A program made the translations under genes and the position numbers. From Sphingopyxis italica (GTDB lineage Bacteria; Pseudomonadota; Alphaproteobacteria; Sphingomonadales; Sphingomonadaceae), in contig NZ_JAATIT010000002.1 in NCBI RefSeq assembly GCF_011926545.1, positions 434,001-498,000 on the forward strand: 64,000 nucleotides of DNA, given 5' to 3'. Below, one piece after another: positions 36,226 to 45,746 of this stretch. The notes beneath the pieces are model-generated. The model saw nothing but the letters and a program-made list of their open reading frames with translations, did no database searches and was not told where the DNA came from. The first letter of the stretch is position 1; each line of letters starts with the position of its first letter.

Positions 36226-37197
36226 TTAGGCGTGTTGCCGCGCGAAGGCCGCCGCCGCGCCAAACAGGCCGGGCTGCGGGTGGGTGATCAGCTTGACCGG
36301 AAGCGCCGACATGAAGCCTTCGAACCGCCCCTTTTCGATGAAGCGTTCGGGAAAACCCGATCGGACCAAGCTGTCGCGGATGCGCAGCCCCAGCCCGCCC
36401 GCGACGACGACGCCGCTTGCTCCCTGCGCCAGCGCGAGGTCGCCAGCGACGCTGCCGAGCGACAGGCAGAAGCGGTCGACCGCCGCCGCGGCAAGACTGT
36501 CCTCGCGGTCCATCGCCCGGCTCCAGATCTCCTTGTCGTCGAGCGGGGTCACCGCGCGCCCTTCGAGCGCGGCGAGCGTTTCGTAAATATCGACGATCGC
36601 CGGGCCTGACACGATCCGCTCGACCGATACGCGCCGGTGGCGTTTGCGCAGCCGCGCGAGGATCGCGTCCTCGATGCTGTCGAGCGGCGCGAAGTCGATA
36701 TGCCCGCCTTCGGTCGCCTGGACGCGATATTGATGGCCGTCGCGCCAGACATGCGCGACGCCAAGGCCGGTGCCGGGACCGATGATTGTGATCGTTCCGG
36801 TCGCGGGAAGCGGCTCGTCGGGGCCCGCGAGCCGCTCGAAATAGCTCGCGTCGGCCTGCGCGACCGCGTGGCCGACCGCTTCGAAATCATTGACCAGCAC
36901 ATAGCGGTCGACGTTGAGCTTTTCGCCCACCAGCGCCGGGCGGATGATCCACGGATTGTTCGTGAAGCGGATGATCTCGCCCCGCGTCGGGCCCGCGATC
37001 GCGATCGCCACCGCGCGGGGTAGCGCGCCGCCCTGCTGCCGTTCGAAATCCTGCCACGCTGTCTGGAAGCTCGCATGATCCTTGGTGTGCAGCGTCGTCT
37101 CTTCGCCGAGCGAAAGGACCCGGCCGCCTTCGACTTCGGCGATCGCAAAACGCGCGTGCGTACCGCCGATGTCCACCGTGACGATCTGTTCGCTCAT
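36226..37197 (-). CDS. glk: Glucokinase
   Basis: 323 aa from ATG 37197 with AAGGGAG upstream. ROK-independent Glk type: the ATP phosphate site is VTVDIGGTHARFAIAEV, then AIAGPTRGEIIRFTNNPWIIRP, VLVNDFEAVGHAV and IGPGTGLGVAHV, with EGGHIDFAPLDSIEDAIL. It phosphorylates glucose to glucose-6-phosphate in the cytosol. The open frame continues to 38211, but that part is antisense to the methyltransferase gene and is not coding. Confidence 0.93.
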   Translation of the reverse strand: MSEQIVTVDIGGTHARFAIAEVEGGRVLSLGEETTLHTKDHASFQTAWQDFERQQGGALPRAVAIAIAGPTRGEIIRFTNNPWIIRPALVGEKLNVDRYVLVNDFEAVGHAVAQADASYFERLAGPDEPLPATGTITIIGPGTGLGVAHVWRDGHQYRVQATEGGHIDFAPLDSIEDAILARLRKRHRRVSVERIVSGPAIVDIYETLAALEGRAVTPLDDKEIWSRAMDREDSLAAAAVDRFCLSLGSVAGDLALAQGASGVVVAGGLGLRIRDSLVRSGFPERFIEKGRFEGFMSALPVKLITHPQPGLFGAAAAFARQHA

Positions 37198-37344
37198 GAC
37201 TCTCCCTTGCCGGCCTGCGTGACCGGTGCGACCTTGGCATGTCCGATGGCCCATGGCGATGCAACAGGGCATAGCTATGCGCGCGCTTGCCTTGGGTTGG
37301 CAAATCGCATAGATGCGAGTCATTCGCAATAAGGAAACTCCGCC

Positions 37345-38196
37345 ATGTCCGACGCCCCCTCCGCTCCCACTCACGACTGGAACGGCGACAGCGGCGATCG
37401 CTGGGCCGCCAATCTGGCGCGGCTCGACCTGATGCTCCAGGATTTCGGCGACGCCGCGGTCGCGGCGGCCGATGCGAAACCGGGCGAGCATATCCTCGAC
37501 ATCGGCTGCGGTTCGGGCACATCGAGCTTCGCGCTGGCCCGTTGCGTCGAACCCGCGGGGCATGTTCTCGGCGTCGACATATCCGAACAGCTCGTCGCGA
37601 TCGCACGCGCGGAGGCGCCCGTCGGAGCGCCGGTCGAGTTCCGTCTGGCCGATGCCGCGACGGCGCCGCTGCCCGCGGAGCGCTTCGACCTTCTCTTCTC
37701 GCGCTTTGGCGTGATGTTCTTCGACGACCCGGTAGCGGCGTTCGCGCATGTGCGCGGGGCGCTGAAGCCCGGCGGGCGGCTCGCCTTCGTCTGCTGGCGC
37801 GGGGCGGCGGAGAATGACTGGGTGCGCCTGCCGATGTCGGCGATCCGCGGCATCGTAGACGTGCCCGCCGCCGATCCCCAAGCACCCGGCCCCTTTGCCT
37901 TCGGCGACAGGGAGCGGATGGCACGCATCCTGGCCGCGGCGGGATTCACCGCCATCGACATCGCGCCGTTCGACGCCGCTATCGCCTATGGCCGCGGCGC
38001 GACGCGCGAGGAGGCGGTCGACGATGCGCTCGACATGGCGTTTCAGGTCGGACCGCTGTCGCGCGCGCTGGCCGATCAGTCGGAGGATGTTCGCGCCCGC
38101 GCCGCCGAGGCGGTGCGCGCCGCCTTCGAAAAACGGCCCGGCGACACCTCGATCCGGATCGACGGCGCCGCCTGGATCGTCACCGCGCGCGGCTAG
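37345..38196 (+). CDS. Class I SAM-dependent methyltransferase
   Basis: 283 aa. The SAM-binding motif I is HILDIGCGSGTSSFALAR; motif II follows at VLGVDISEQLVAIAR; RFDLLFSRFGVMFFDDPVAAFAHVRGALKPGGRLAFVCWRG is the motif III/post region. AAGGAAACTCCGCC precedes the ATG. The acceptor is unknown; the sequence is of the UbiE/Methyltransf_11 kind. Divergent from glk. Confidence 0.85.
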   Translation: MSDAPSAPTHDWNGDSGDRWAANLARLDLMLQDFGDAAVAAADAKPGEHILDIGCGSGTSSFALARCVEPAGHVLGVDISEQLVAIARAEAPVGAPVEFRLADAATAPLPAERFDLLFSRFGVMFFDDPVAAFAHVRGALKPGGRLAFVCWRGAAENDWVRLPMSAIRGIVDVPAADPQAPGPFAFGDRERMARILAAAGFTAIDIAPFDAAIAYGRGATREEAVDDALDMAFQVGPLSRALADQSEDVRARAAEAVRAAFEKRPGDTSIRIDGAAWIVTARG

Positions 38197-38285
38197 CATA
38201 TTTTTTTCCAAGGTCGCGCGGAGATCATTCCGTCTTGTGATTGTCGCCGGGAAGAGGTCCCGGTCCCGATCTCAAGAGGAACCCG

Positions 38286-41200
38286 ATGCGCAAGACCTTG
38301 CTGGCCTCCACCTGCCTGGCCACCCTCCTTTCGACCGCCGCCCATGCCGAAACGACGATCACCACCGCGACGGCGGCACCGGTGCGCACGTCGACGATCA
38401 AGTCGGGGGCGCCCGACGATATCAAGATCACCTCGGCGGGGTCGATCAAGCCGACCGTCGCCGGGCCCGCGGTGACGATCGACAGCAACCACAAGGTCGT
38501 CAATGACGGCACGATCGAATTCGCCAATGTCGATGGCGCGACGGGCATCCTCGCGGGCGCCGGAACGTCGGGCGGCATCACGAATGGCGCAACCGGCAAG
38601 ATCACCATCGGCGAAACCTATGCCGCGACCGACATCGACAAGGACGGCGACCTCGACGGCGCGTTCGCGATCGGCAGCAACCGCGTCGGCATCGCCACAG
38701 CGGGCGCCTTCACCGGCAACATCGTCAACGCGGGCGCGATCGCGATCGAGGGCAATGACTCGGCGGGCATCCGCCTCGGCGGTCCGCTGACGGGCAAATT
38801 CACCAACGACGGCACGATCAGCGTTCTCGGTGATCGCGCGCTCGGCGTCGGTCTGCAGGATGTCACGGGCGATGTCCGCCTCGCCGGCACGATCACCGCG
38901 ATCGGCGTCGATGCGATCGGCGCGCGCCTCGCCGGCGACGTCACCGGCGCGCTGGTCGTCCAGGGCAATCTCGCCGCCACCGGCTATCGCGTCACCACGC
39001 CGCCCGCCGACCCCTCGAAGCTCGATGCCGACGACCTGCTGATCGGCGGCAACGCGCTGTCGGTCGAGGGCGATGTGACGGGCGGCATCGTCCTCGCCGT
39101 CGCCCCCAAGGATGCCAAGCCCGACGACAAGGACGAGGACAAGGACGGGATCGAGGACGCCAAGGAAGGCAACGCCGTCGTGCGTTCCTTCGGCTCGGCG
39201 GCGGCTATCCGCATCGGTTCGGCCGACCGCGACGTCGCGATCGGCGCGGTCGCCGGGACGGGCACGGGCCTTGGCTTCATCATCGACGGCGCCGTGCTCG
39301 GTGACGGGCTTTATGCAGGCAAGGACGGCAACGGCATCCAGATCGGCGGCCTCGGCGGCGCGGTCACCATTGCCGGCGGCATCGGTATCGGCGCTACCGG
39401 CAGCGTAGCCGCGAAGTCGAAGGACAAGGCCGCCACGGCGATCCGCATCGGCAGCGGCGCGACGACCCCCGAAATCCGCAACGCGGGCAAGATCGAAGCG
39501 ACGACCGGCGGCAAGGAAGCTGGCGCGGTCGCAACGGCGGTGATCGTCGAAGCCGGCGGCGACGTTGCGCTGATCCGGAACAGCGGCACGATCGCCGCCA
39601 AGACCGGCGGCGACGGCGGTACCGCGCGCGGCATCGTCGATCTGTCGGGCAATGTCGACATGGTCGAGAATAGCGGCACGATCAGCGCGACCGGCGCGCT
39701 CGCCTCGTCCGACCGCAACATCGCGATCGACCTGTCGGCGAACAACAACGGCGCGACCGTGAAGCAGACAGCCGTCGCCTCGGGCGTCACGGCGCCCAGC
39801 ATCGTCGGCGACGTCCGCTTCGGCGGCGGCAACGACGTGTTCGACATCGCCGACGGCTCGGTGAAGGGAAACAGCTTCTTCGGCGCCGGCGACAACAAGC
39901 TCGCGCTGTCGGGCGATGCGACCTACGCTGGCAATGCCCGCTTCGGCGCCGGCAGCGACGCGATGACCTTGGCCGGAACCTCGAAGTTCACCGGGCTCGC
40001 CGATTTCGGCGGGGGCACCGACACGCTGACGATCGGCGGCACCTCGATCTTCTCCGGCACGCTCGCCAATTCGCAGGGGCTTGCGGTTTCGGTCGCAGGC
40101 GGCGCCTTCGACATCGGCGGCAAGGCGACGATCGCCTCGCTGGCGGTCACCGACAAGGGCACGCTCGGCGTGATGCTCGATAGCGGGGCCACCGGGACCG
40201 GGCTTCAGGTCACGGGCAACGCCAGCTTCGGCGAGGAATCGAAGCTCGCGCTCAAACTGTCGAGCATCGAGCAGGCCGAGGGCCAGCATATCGTGCTGAC
40301 CGCCGGAACGCTGACCGGCGCCGACAAGCTGACCGCCTCGCAGACGCTGCTGCCCTTCCTCTACAAGGGCACGCTGACCTCGAACGCCACGCAGCTGATC
40401 GTCGATGTGTCGCGCAAGAGCACGACCGAGCTTGGTCTCAACCGCTCGGAAGGCGGCGCGTTCGACGCGGTGCTCGACGCCGTCGTCGCCGACGAGAAAA
40501 TCGAGGACGTCTTTCTCGGCATCACCGACGGCGACCAGTTCCGCAACCAGCTCGGCCAGATGCTCCCCGAGCATGAAGGCGGCGTGTTCGAAACCGTCAC
40601 CTCGGGCTCGCGCGCCCTGTCGCGCTATCTGCAGGATCCCAACGCACCGTTTCAGGACGAAGGCAAATGGGGCTATTGGGTCAACCAGGCGGTCTGGGGC
40701 ACGTCGAAGAGCGTCGGCGACACGGCGAGCTATGACGTCAGCGGCTGGGGCATCTCGCTCGGCGCCGAAATCGAGAGCGACGTCGGCAATTTCGGCGGCT
40801 CGGTCGCCTATCTCAGCGGCAAGGACGGCAACGGCAGCAACGCCAACGAGGTCAGCACCAGCCAGTTCGAAGGTGCGCTGCACTGGCGCCTGCGCTCCGA
40901 CGGCTTCATGGCGAACGCCCGCGTCTCGGGCGCGCCGGTCAGCCTGAAGGGCACCCGCATCTTCCGCGCCGAGGCCGGCGCCGAGGACATCGAAAAGACG
41001 ATGAAGGGCAAGTGGGACGCCACGCTCTGGTCGGCTTCGGGCTCGCTCGCCTACGACACGCGCGTCGGCGGCCTCACGCTCCGCCCGATGGTCGCGGTCG
41101 ACTATTTCAAGCTGAAGGAAGATGGCTATCAGGAAACGGGTGGCGGCGACGCGCTCGACCTCACGGTCCTGAGTCGCGACAGCGACGAGCTTGCCGTATC

Positions 41201-41501
41201 GGGCACGATGACGCTCGGCCTCGAATTCGGCGGCGGCGACGAATATGACGGCTGGACGCGCTTCGAACTCGAAGGCGGCCGCCGGCAGATCGTCAGCGGC
41301 GCGCTGGGCGCGACGACCGCGTCGTTCAAGGATGGCACGCCCTTCACCCTTGTTCCAGATGACCGCACGAGCGGCTGGGTCGGCCGTTTCCGCGGCATCG
41401 CCGGCAATTCGGCCTTCCAGGTCGCCGGCGAAGTATCCGCCGAGGAACAGCAAAGCCACATCGGCTGGGCGTTCCGTGCGAGCCTGCGGGTCGGTCTCTA
41501 G
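38286..41501 (+). CDS. Autotransporter (type Va) with beta-barrel domain
   Basis: 1071 aa from ATG 38286 with AAGAGGAA upstream. A signal peptide ends STAAHA. The passenger (about 25-720) is a Gly/Ala/Asp-rich repeated beta-helix with many NAGxI, NSGTI and NDGTI strands. Two acidic Ca-binding-like stretches, DIDKDGDLDG (about residues 117-126) and DDKDEDKDGIED (about 280-291), are inserted in it. The C-terminal barrel (about 800-1071) has KWGYWVNQAVWGTSKSVGD and ends RASLRVGL. The passenger would be a surface or secreted protein of unknown function. The opposite strand is also open for 1149 codons, which is a codon-bias shadow. Confidence 0.87.
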   Translation: MRKTLLASTCLATLLSTAAHAETTITTATAAPVRTSTIKSGAPDDIKITSAGSIKPTVAGPAVTIDSNHKVVNDGTIEFANVDGATGILAGAGTSGGITNGATGKITIGETYAATDIDKDGDLDGAFAIGSNRVGIATAGAFTGNIVNAGAIAIEGNDSAGIRLGGPLTGKFTNDGTISVLGDRALGVGLQDVTGDVRLAGTITAIGVDAIGARLAGDVTGALVVQGNLAATGYRVTTPPADPSKLDADDLLIGGNALSVEGDVTGGIVLAVAPKDAKPDDKDEDKDGIEDAKEGNAVVRSFGSAAAIRIGSADRDVAIGAVAGTGTGLGFIIDGAVLGDGLYAGKDGNGIQIGGLGGAVTIAGGIGIGATGSVAAKSKDKAATAIRIGSGATTPEIRNAGKIEATTGGKEAGAVATAVIVEAGGDVALIRNSGTIAAKTGGDGGTARGIVDLSGNVDMVENSGTISATGALASSDRNIAIDLSANNNGATVKQTAVASGVTAPSIVGDVRFGGGNDVFDIADGSVKGNSFFGAGDNKLALSGDATYAGNARFGAGSDAMTLAGTSKFTGLADFGGGTDTLTIGGTSIFSGTLANSQGLAVSVAGGAFDIGGKATIASLAVTDKGTLGVMLDSGATGTGLQVTGNASFGEESKLALKLSSIEQAEGQHIVLTAGTLTGADKLTASQTLLPFLYKGTLTSNATQLIVDVSRKSTTELGLNRSEGGAFDAVLDAVVADEKIEDVFLGITDGDQFRNQLGQMLPEHEGGVFETVTSGSRALSRYLQDPNAPFQDEGKWGYWVNQAVWGTSKSVGDTASYDVSGWGISLGAEIESDVGNFGGSVAYLSGKDGNGSNANEVSTSQFEGALHWRLRSDGFMANARVSGAPVSLKGTRIFRAEAGAEDIEKTMKGKWDATLWSASGSLAYDTRVGGLTLRPMVAVDYFKLKEDGYQETGGGDALDLTVLSRDSDELAVSGTMTLGLEFGGGDEYDGWTRFELEGGRRQIVSGALGATTASFKDGTPFTLVPDDRTSGWVGRFRGIAGNSAFQVAGEVSAEEQQSHIGWAFRASLRVGL

Positions 41502-41521
41502 CCCCCCGACCGACCCTGCCC

Positions 41522-41563
41522 GCAAGGGGGAAGCGGCCTCCCCTACCCTCGCTTCCCCCTTGC
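41522..41563 (+). terminator. Stem-loop after the autotransporter gene
   Basis: A perfect 14-bp inverted repeat, GCAAGGGGGAAGCG / CGCTTCCCCCTTGC (41522-41535 and 41550-41563), with a 14-nt loop, 20 nt after the autotransporter stop. No T run follows, so it may be an mRNA-stabilising hairpin rather than an intrinsic terminator. Confidence 0.55.
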
Positions 41564-41734
41564 CTTGGCGAATCAATGAAGAAACCGATGCACGCACTGG
41601 CCATCCTCTCTTACCCCCCGCCGCGGTTGCGCCGCAGGGCATGGACGCTATATGACGGCAGCATCAGGGGGACGTATGGCGCAGGGCGAAGCGGCGCTAA
41701 TCGACGGAAGATGGCGTTCCAAAGCAAGCAATCC

Positions 41735-42256
41735 ATGACCGATTCGCATGATCGAACCGACGCCGCCCAGGGCATCGAAGGCGTGTTGCTTGCCAACCGC
41801 GACCGTATCGTGCGCTTCCTCGAGGTTCGCGGCGCCGGCGACGGCGCCGAGGATCTGTTTCAGGATCTGTGGATGCGGCTGACCGATCGGCGCATGGGTC
41901 CGATTGCGGATCCCCTGCCCTATGTCATGCGCGCCGCGAACAATCTGATGCTCGACCGCTACCGCTCGGCACGCCAGCGCGAGCTGCGCGACAAGGCATG
42001 GGGCGAGGCGTCGGCGACGCAAAGCCCGTCGAGCGAATGCGCGCTGATTTCGCGCGAACAGTTGGCGCTCGTTGAAAGTGCGATTGCGGCGACGGGCGAG
42101 CGTCCCGCCCGGATTTTCAGACGCTTTCGCGTCGAGGGAATCCATCAACGCGATATTGCCAGCGAAATGGGGGTCAGCCTGAGCACCGTCGAAGCCGATC
42201 TGCGCAAAGTCTATGCGAAGCTCGCCGAAATCCGGAGGCAGTTCGATGCAGGTTGA
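41735..42256 (+). CDS. ECF sigma factor, FecI-like
   Basis: 173 aa from ATG 41735; ATG 41711 is the alternative start. Sigma region 2 (GAEDLFQDLWMRLTDRRM, then YVMRAANNLMLDRYRSARQRE) and region 4 (RVEGIHQRDIASEMGVSLSTVEADLRKVYAKL) are both clear. FecI-type sigmas respond to an outer-membrane TonB receptor through a FecR regulator; both partners follow in the same operon. Its stop overlaps the FecR-like start by 11 nt. Confidence 0.9.
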   Translation: MTDSHDRTDAAQGIEGVLLANRDRIVRFLEVRGAGDGAEDLFQDLWMRLTDRRMGPIADPLPYVMRAANNLMLDRYRSARQRELRDKAWGEASATQSPSSECALISREQLALVESAIAATGERPARIFRRFRVEGIHQRDIASEMGVSLSTVEADLRKVYAKLAEIRRQFDAG

Positions 42257-43184
42257 ACGGACGGATGCCGAAGCGCGCGCGATCGACTGGCTGGTCCGCC
42301 AGCGCGATCCCGATTTCACCGACTGGGACGGTTTTGCCGACTGGCTCGCCGAGGATAACGCGCACGCCGCGGTTTACGACGCGGTCGCAAGTCTCGACCG
42401 CGACCTCGACGCGCTGCCGTCCGCGTCGGCGCCTGCCGTCACGATCATAACCGATGCGCCCGCACGCCATCACCCGTCGCGGCGCAGGTGGTTCGGCGGA
42501 GCTATGGCGGCGGCGCTGGTCGGCGCGATCGGCCTGTCGAGCCTGGGCCTGTTCGGCGATGATGGCCGGATCGAGACCCTAGCGGGCGAACATCGCACCG
42601 TCGAACTCGCCGACGGGTCGAAGATCGAGATCAACGGCGCCTCGGTGGTCGAAATCGACAAGGATCGCCCGCGCTTTGCCCGGCTGGAATCGGGCGAAGC
42701 GATGTTCCACGTCGTGCACCGCGAGCATGATCCCTTCGTCGTCGAGACGGGCGGTGCAAAGATCGTCGATCTTGGCACCGCCTTCAACGTCGTGCGCCGC
42801 GACAGGCAGACGTCGGTGGCGGTGTCCGAGGGTATCGTCCTCTATAACCCCGACCGCGACAATGTCCGGCTGGTTGCGGGCAAGGGCATCGAAGCGCGCG
42901 ACGGCGATCGTAACGCGCCGGCGGTGCAGGACGTCGACGTTGCGAATGTGGGCGGCTGGCGCAGCGGGCTCCTCGTCTACAACGGCACGCCGCTTGCGGT
43001 CGTCGCGGAGGATCTGAAGCGCACCGCGGGGATGCAGGTGAGCATCGCGCCCGACGCGAACGACCTGTCGTTCCGCGGCGCGCTGATCATCGACAAGAAC
43101 CGCGACCGCACGATCGCCGACCTCGCCGCGCTGTCGGGGACGAAGGCCGAGCGGCAAGGCGATGGCTGGATATTGACCCGCTGA
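42246..43184 (+). CDS. FecR-family transmembrane sigma regulator
   Basis: 312 aa from ATG 42246, with GGAGG in the fecI 3' end. A cytoplasmic N-terminal FecR_N domain (AIDWLVRQRDPDFTDWDGFADWLAEDNAHAAVYDAV) precedes one helix (WFGGAMAAALVGAIGLSSLGLF). The periplasmic FecR domain (GEHRTVELADGSKIEINGASVVEI...GEAMFHVVHREHDPFVV) follows. A C-terminal STN-contacting region ends the protein. It transmits the receptor signal to the sigma factor. The stop overlaps the likely CTG start of the receptor. Confidence 0.9.
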   Translation: MQVERTDAEARAIDWLVRQRDPDFTDWDGFADWLAEDNAHAAVYDAVASLDRDLDALPSASAPAVTIITDAPARHHPSRRRWFGGAMAAALVGAIGLSSLGLFGDDGRIETLAGEHRTVELADGSKIEINGASVVEIDKDRPRFARLESGEAMFHVVHREHDPFVVETGGAKIVDLGTAFNVVRRDRQTSVAVSEGIVLYNPDRDNVRLVAGKGIEARDGDRNAPAVQDVDVANVGGWRSGLLVYNGTPLAVVAEDLKRTAGMQVSIAPDANDLSFRGALIIDKNRDRTIADLAALSGTKAERQGDGWILTR

Positions 43185-45673
43185 GCACGCGCCCGCGCCT
43201 TTCCCTCGCCGTCGCAGCGATAGCGCTGTGCCTGCCTACGCAGGCGCTGGCGGGGGAGGAGCGTGCGTTCGACGTGCCGAAAGGCAGCCTGTCCGCCGCG
43301 CTTCCGCTGATCAGCCGGCAGGCCGGGGTCAGTATCAGCGTCGGCGATGCGAAGCTCTGGCAGGCACGCGTCAAACCGGTGCGGGGGCGGATGAGCGTCG
43401 AAAAGGCGATCCAGCGCCTGCTCGAGGGCTCCGATGCGCGCGCGGTCCGGGTGAGCGCGACGAGCTGGCGCATCGAACGGCGCCCCGCCCGCGTCGCCAG
43501 GGCCGCACCGCCGCCGCGACCGGCGCCGCAGCCGCGGGCCCGCGAGCCGTCGAACGACATGGTCGCAGCCGCGCGCGACGAGATCATCGTCACCGCGTCG
43601 AAGACCGACCTTCCCCATTCGCACTTCGCCGGCGTCGTCACCCGATTGGATGGCGGCGATTTGGCGTTCGGCGGCGAACGCGGAATGGATTCGATCCTCT
43701 CGCGCACCGCGACCGTTTCGTCCACGCATCTGGGCCCGGGACGCAACAAGCTGTTCATCCGCGGCATCGCCGATTCGAGCTTCACCGGCCCGACGCAATC
43801 GACCGTCGGTCAATATTTCGGCGACATCCGCCTCAGCTACAACGCCCCCGACCCGGACCTGCGCCTCTACGACATCGACAATGTCGAAATCCTCGAAGGG
43901 CCGCAGGGCACGCTCTATGGCGCGGGCTCGCTGGGCGGCATCATCCACGTCGTGCCGAAAGCGCCCGATCCGCGCGCGATGAGCATCCAGGCGATCGCCG
44001 GCCTGTCGGTCACCCAGCATGGCGACCCCGGCGGCGACATCGCCGCGATCGCCAACCTGCCCGTGGGCGAGGACGGCCATGCGCTGCGCCTCGTCGGCTA
44101 TATGCTCACCGACGGCGGCTATATCGACAATCCGTTGCGCGGGCAGAACGACGTCAACCGGGTGCATGTGCGCGGCGGAAGAGGCACCTTCCGGCTTGAA
44201 GCTGGCGACGACTGGACGATCGATTTCGGCGGCATCTATCAGGCGATCACCTCCGACGACGCGCAATATGCCGACAAGGATGCGCCGCCGCTGACCCGCG
44301 CGTCGATGGTCGAGCAGAATGCGACCGCGCGTTACGGCATGGGCACGATCGTCGTGATGAAGGATTGGGGCGATCTTTATTTCCAGTCGTCGAACGCCTT
44401 CATCGACCATCGCCTTTTCGAGCGGTTCGATGCGAGCCTGCCCGAATCGCGGCGCGGTGCCGGGGACGGTGCCGGCGCTGTCATGGGCGCGGTCGATGTC
44501 GAGCGTCTGTTCGCCCCGGTCGAGATCACGCCCATGGCCGATGTCCCGCGCGTGCTCGACCAGCATAATGACACGCGCATGTTCGTTAGCGAGAACCGCC
44601 TGTCGCGCCCATATCACGACGGGCTCGGCTGGGTCGTCGGCGCGAGCTTCGTCAACAATCGTGCGCGGCAGGACCGCGAATATGGTTATGGTCCGCTTCG
44701 CGCGGTCCTGCCCGGCGTGACCAACCGGATCACCGAAGTCACCGGCTATGCCGAAGCGACGGTCGAAATCATGCCCGACCTGATCGCCTCGGGAGGCCTT
44801 CGCCTCTCGCACGCCCGGCTGGGCGGCGAGGCCGAGGGCGTATCCTTCGCGCTGGCGGAAGCGAACCGCGCGACGACCGCATCGCGCAACGAAACCGACC
44901 TGTTGCCGTCGCTTTCGCTGTTGGCCACGCCGCTCGATAATGTCCGGGTCTATGCGCGTTATCAGGAAGGTTTCCGCCCTGGCGGCCTCGCGGTCGACGG
45001 CAATTTCGTGCGGCGTTTCCTCAACGACAAGGTCCGCACCTGGGAAGCCGGGATGCGTTTCGGCGACAAGGGCCGAAGCCTGCTCGACGCGAGCATTTCG
45101 ATCTCGCACAGCCGCTGGCGCAATATTCAGGCGGATTTCATAGACAGTAGCGGCTTCCCGACCACCGCCAATATCGGCGACGGCCGCATCACCAGCCTGT
45201 CCGGCGCCATGGCCGTCCGGCCTACCTCCGCGCTGACCTTCGAACTCGGCGCGGTCTACAACCACAGCCGCGTCGACGATCTGTCGCCGCAGATTCTGCC
45301 AGTGTTCGCCGCCGCGCCGGCGCGCCTCGGCCGCATCCCCAATGTCGCGAGCCATGCCGTGCGCGGATCGGTCAATTACGCGACGATGGTCGGCGACGAG
45401 GATTTCCGCATGAACGGCTGGGCGAATTATATCGGGCCCTCGCGGCTCGGCATCGGGCCGGTGCTCGGCGAAAGCCAGGGCGATTATGTCGATACCGGGC
45501 TCGCCATGCGCGTCGGCAACGATCGCCGCGGCCTGTCGCTGACGGTCACCAATCTGTTCGATTCGCGCGGCAATCGCTTTTCGCTCGGAACCCCGTTCCT
45601 GGAGGGCAATGAGGGCTTCCTCACCCCGCTGCGTCCGCGCACGCTGCGGATCGCGGTGGACGTGGCTTATTAG
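43181..45673 (+). CDS. TonB-dependent receptor with STN signalling domain (FecA-like), non-canonical start
   Basis: 830 aa if read from CTG 43181. The frame upstream of GTG 43274 encodes a convincing signal peptide, STRPRLSLAVAAIALCLPTQALA, but no ATG, GTG or TTG precedes it in frame. CTG 43181 overlaps the FecR stop (CTGA). A start at 43274 would delete the signal peptide. After it: an STN domain (FDVPKGSLSAALPLISRQAGVSISV), a plug with NVEILEGPQGTLYGAGSLGGIIHVV, and a TonB barrel ending PRTLRIAVDVAY. It should import a ligand and signal to FecR. The ligand is unknown. Confidence 0.85.
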   Translation: MSTRPRLSLAVAAIALCLPTQALAGEERAFDVPKGSLSAALPLISRQAGVSISVGDAKLWQARVKPVRGRMSVEKAIQRLLEGSDARAVRVSATSWRIERRPARVARAAPPPRPAPQPRAREPSNDMVAAARDEIIVTASKTDLPHSHFAGVVTRLDGGDLAFGGERGMDSILSRTATVSSTHLGPGRNKLFIRGIADSSFTGPTQSTVGQYFGDIRLSYNAPDPDLRLYDIDNVEILEGPQGTLYGAGSLGGIIHVVPKAPDPRAMSIQAIAGLSVTQHGDPGGDIAAIANLPVGEDGHALRLVGYMLTDGGYIDNPLRGQNDVNRVHVRGGRGTFRLEAGDDWTIDFGGIYQAITSDDAQYADKDAPPLTRASMVEQNATARYGMGTIVVMKDWGDLYFQSSNAFIDHRLFERFDASLPESRRGAGDGAGAVMGAVDVERLFAPVEITPMADVPRVLDQHNDTRMFVSENRLSRPYHDGLGWVVGASFVNNRARQDREYGYGPLRAVLPGVTNRITEVTGYAEATVEIMPDLIASGGLRLSHARLGGEAEGVSFALAEANRATTASRNETDLLPSLSLLATPLDNVRVYARYQEGFRPGGLAVDGNFVRRFLNDKVRTWEAGMRFGDKGRSLLDASISISHSRWRNIQADFIDSSGFPTTANIGDGRITSLSGAMAVRPTSALTFELGAVYNHSRVDDLSPQILPVFAAAPARLGRIPNVASHAVRGSVNYATMVGDEDFRMNGWANYIGPSRLGIGPVLGESQGDYVDTGLAMRVGNDRRGLSLTVTNLFDSRGNRFSLGTPFLEGNEGFLTPLRPRTLRIAVDVAY

Positions 45674-45746
45674 CGACGGCCCCCTTTTGGGGTGGGGAGC
45701 GAACGTTCCTATAGGATGGCGGCTACCCGTCGCCGCCGGCGCCGCA

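Noticed and set aside
37198-38211. N-terminal extension of the glucokinase frame
   Set aside because: It is antisense to the methyltransferase gene and the Glk start at 37197 has a good ribosome-binding site and the family N-terminus.
38193-41642. A 1149-codon open frame on the minus strand opposite the autotransporter
   Set aside because: It mirrors the plus-strand gene, has Arg/Asp/Gly-rich composition without domains or signal peptide, and arises from GC-rich codon use.
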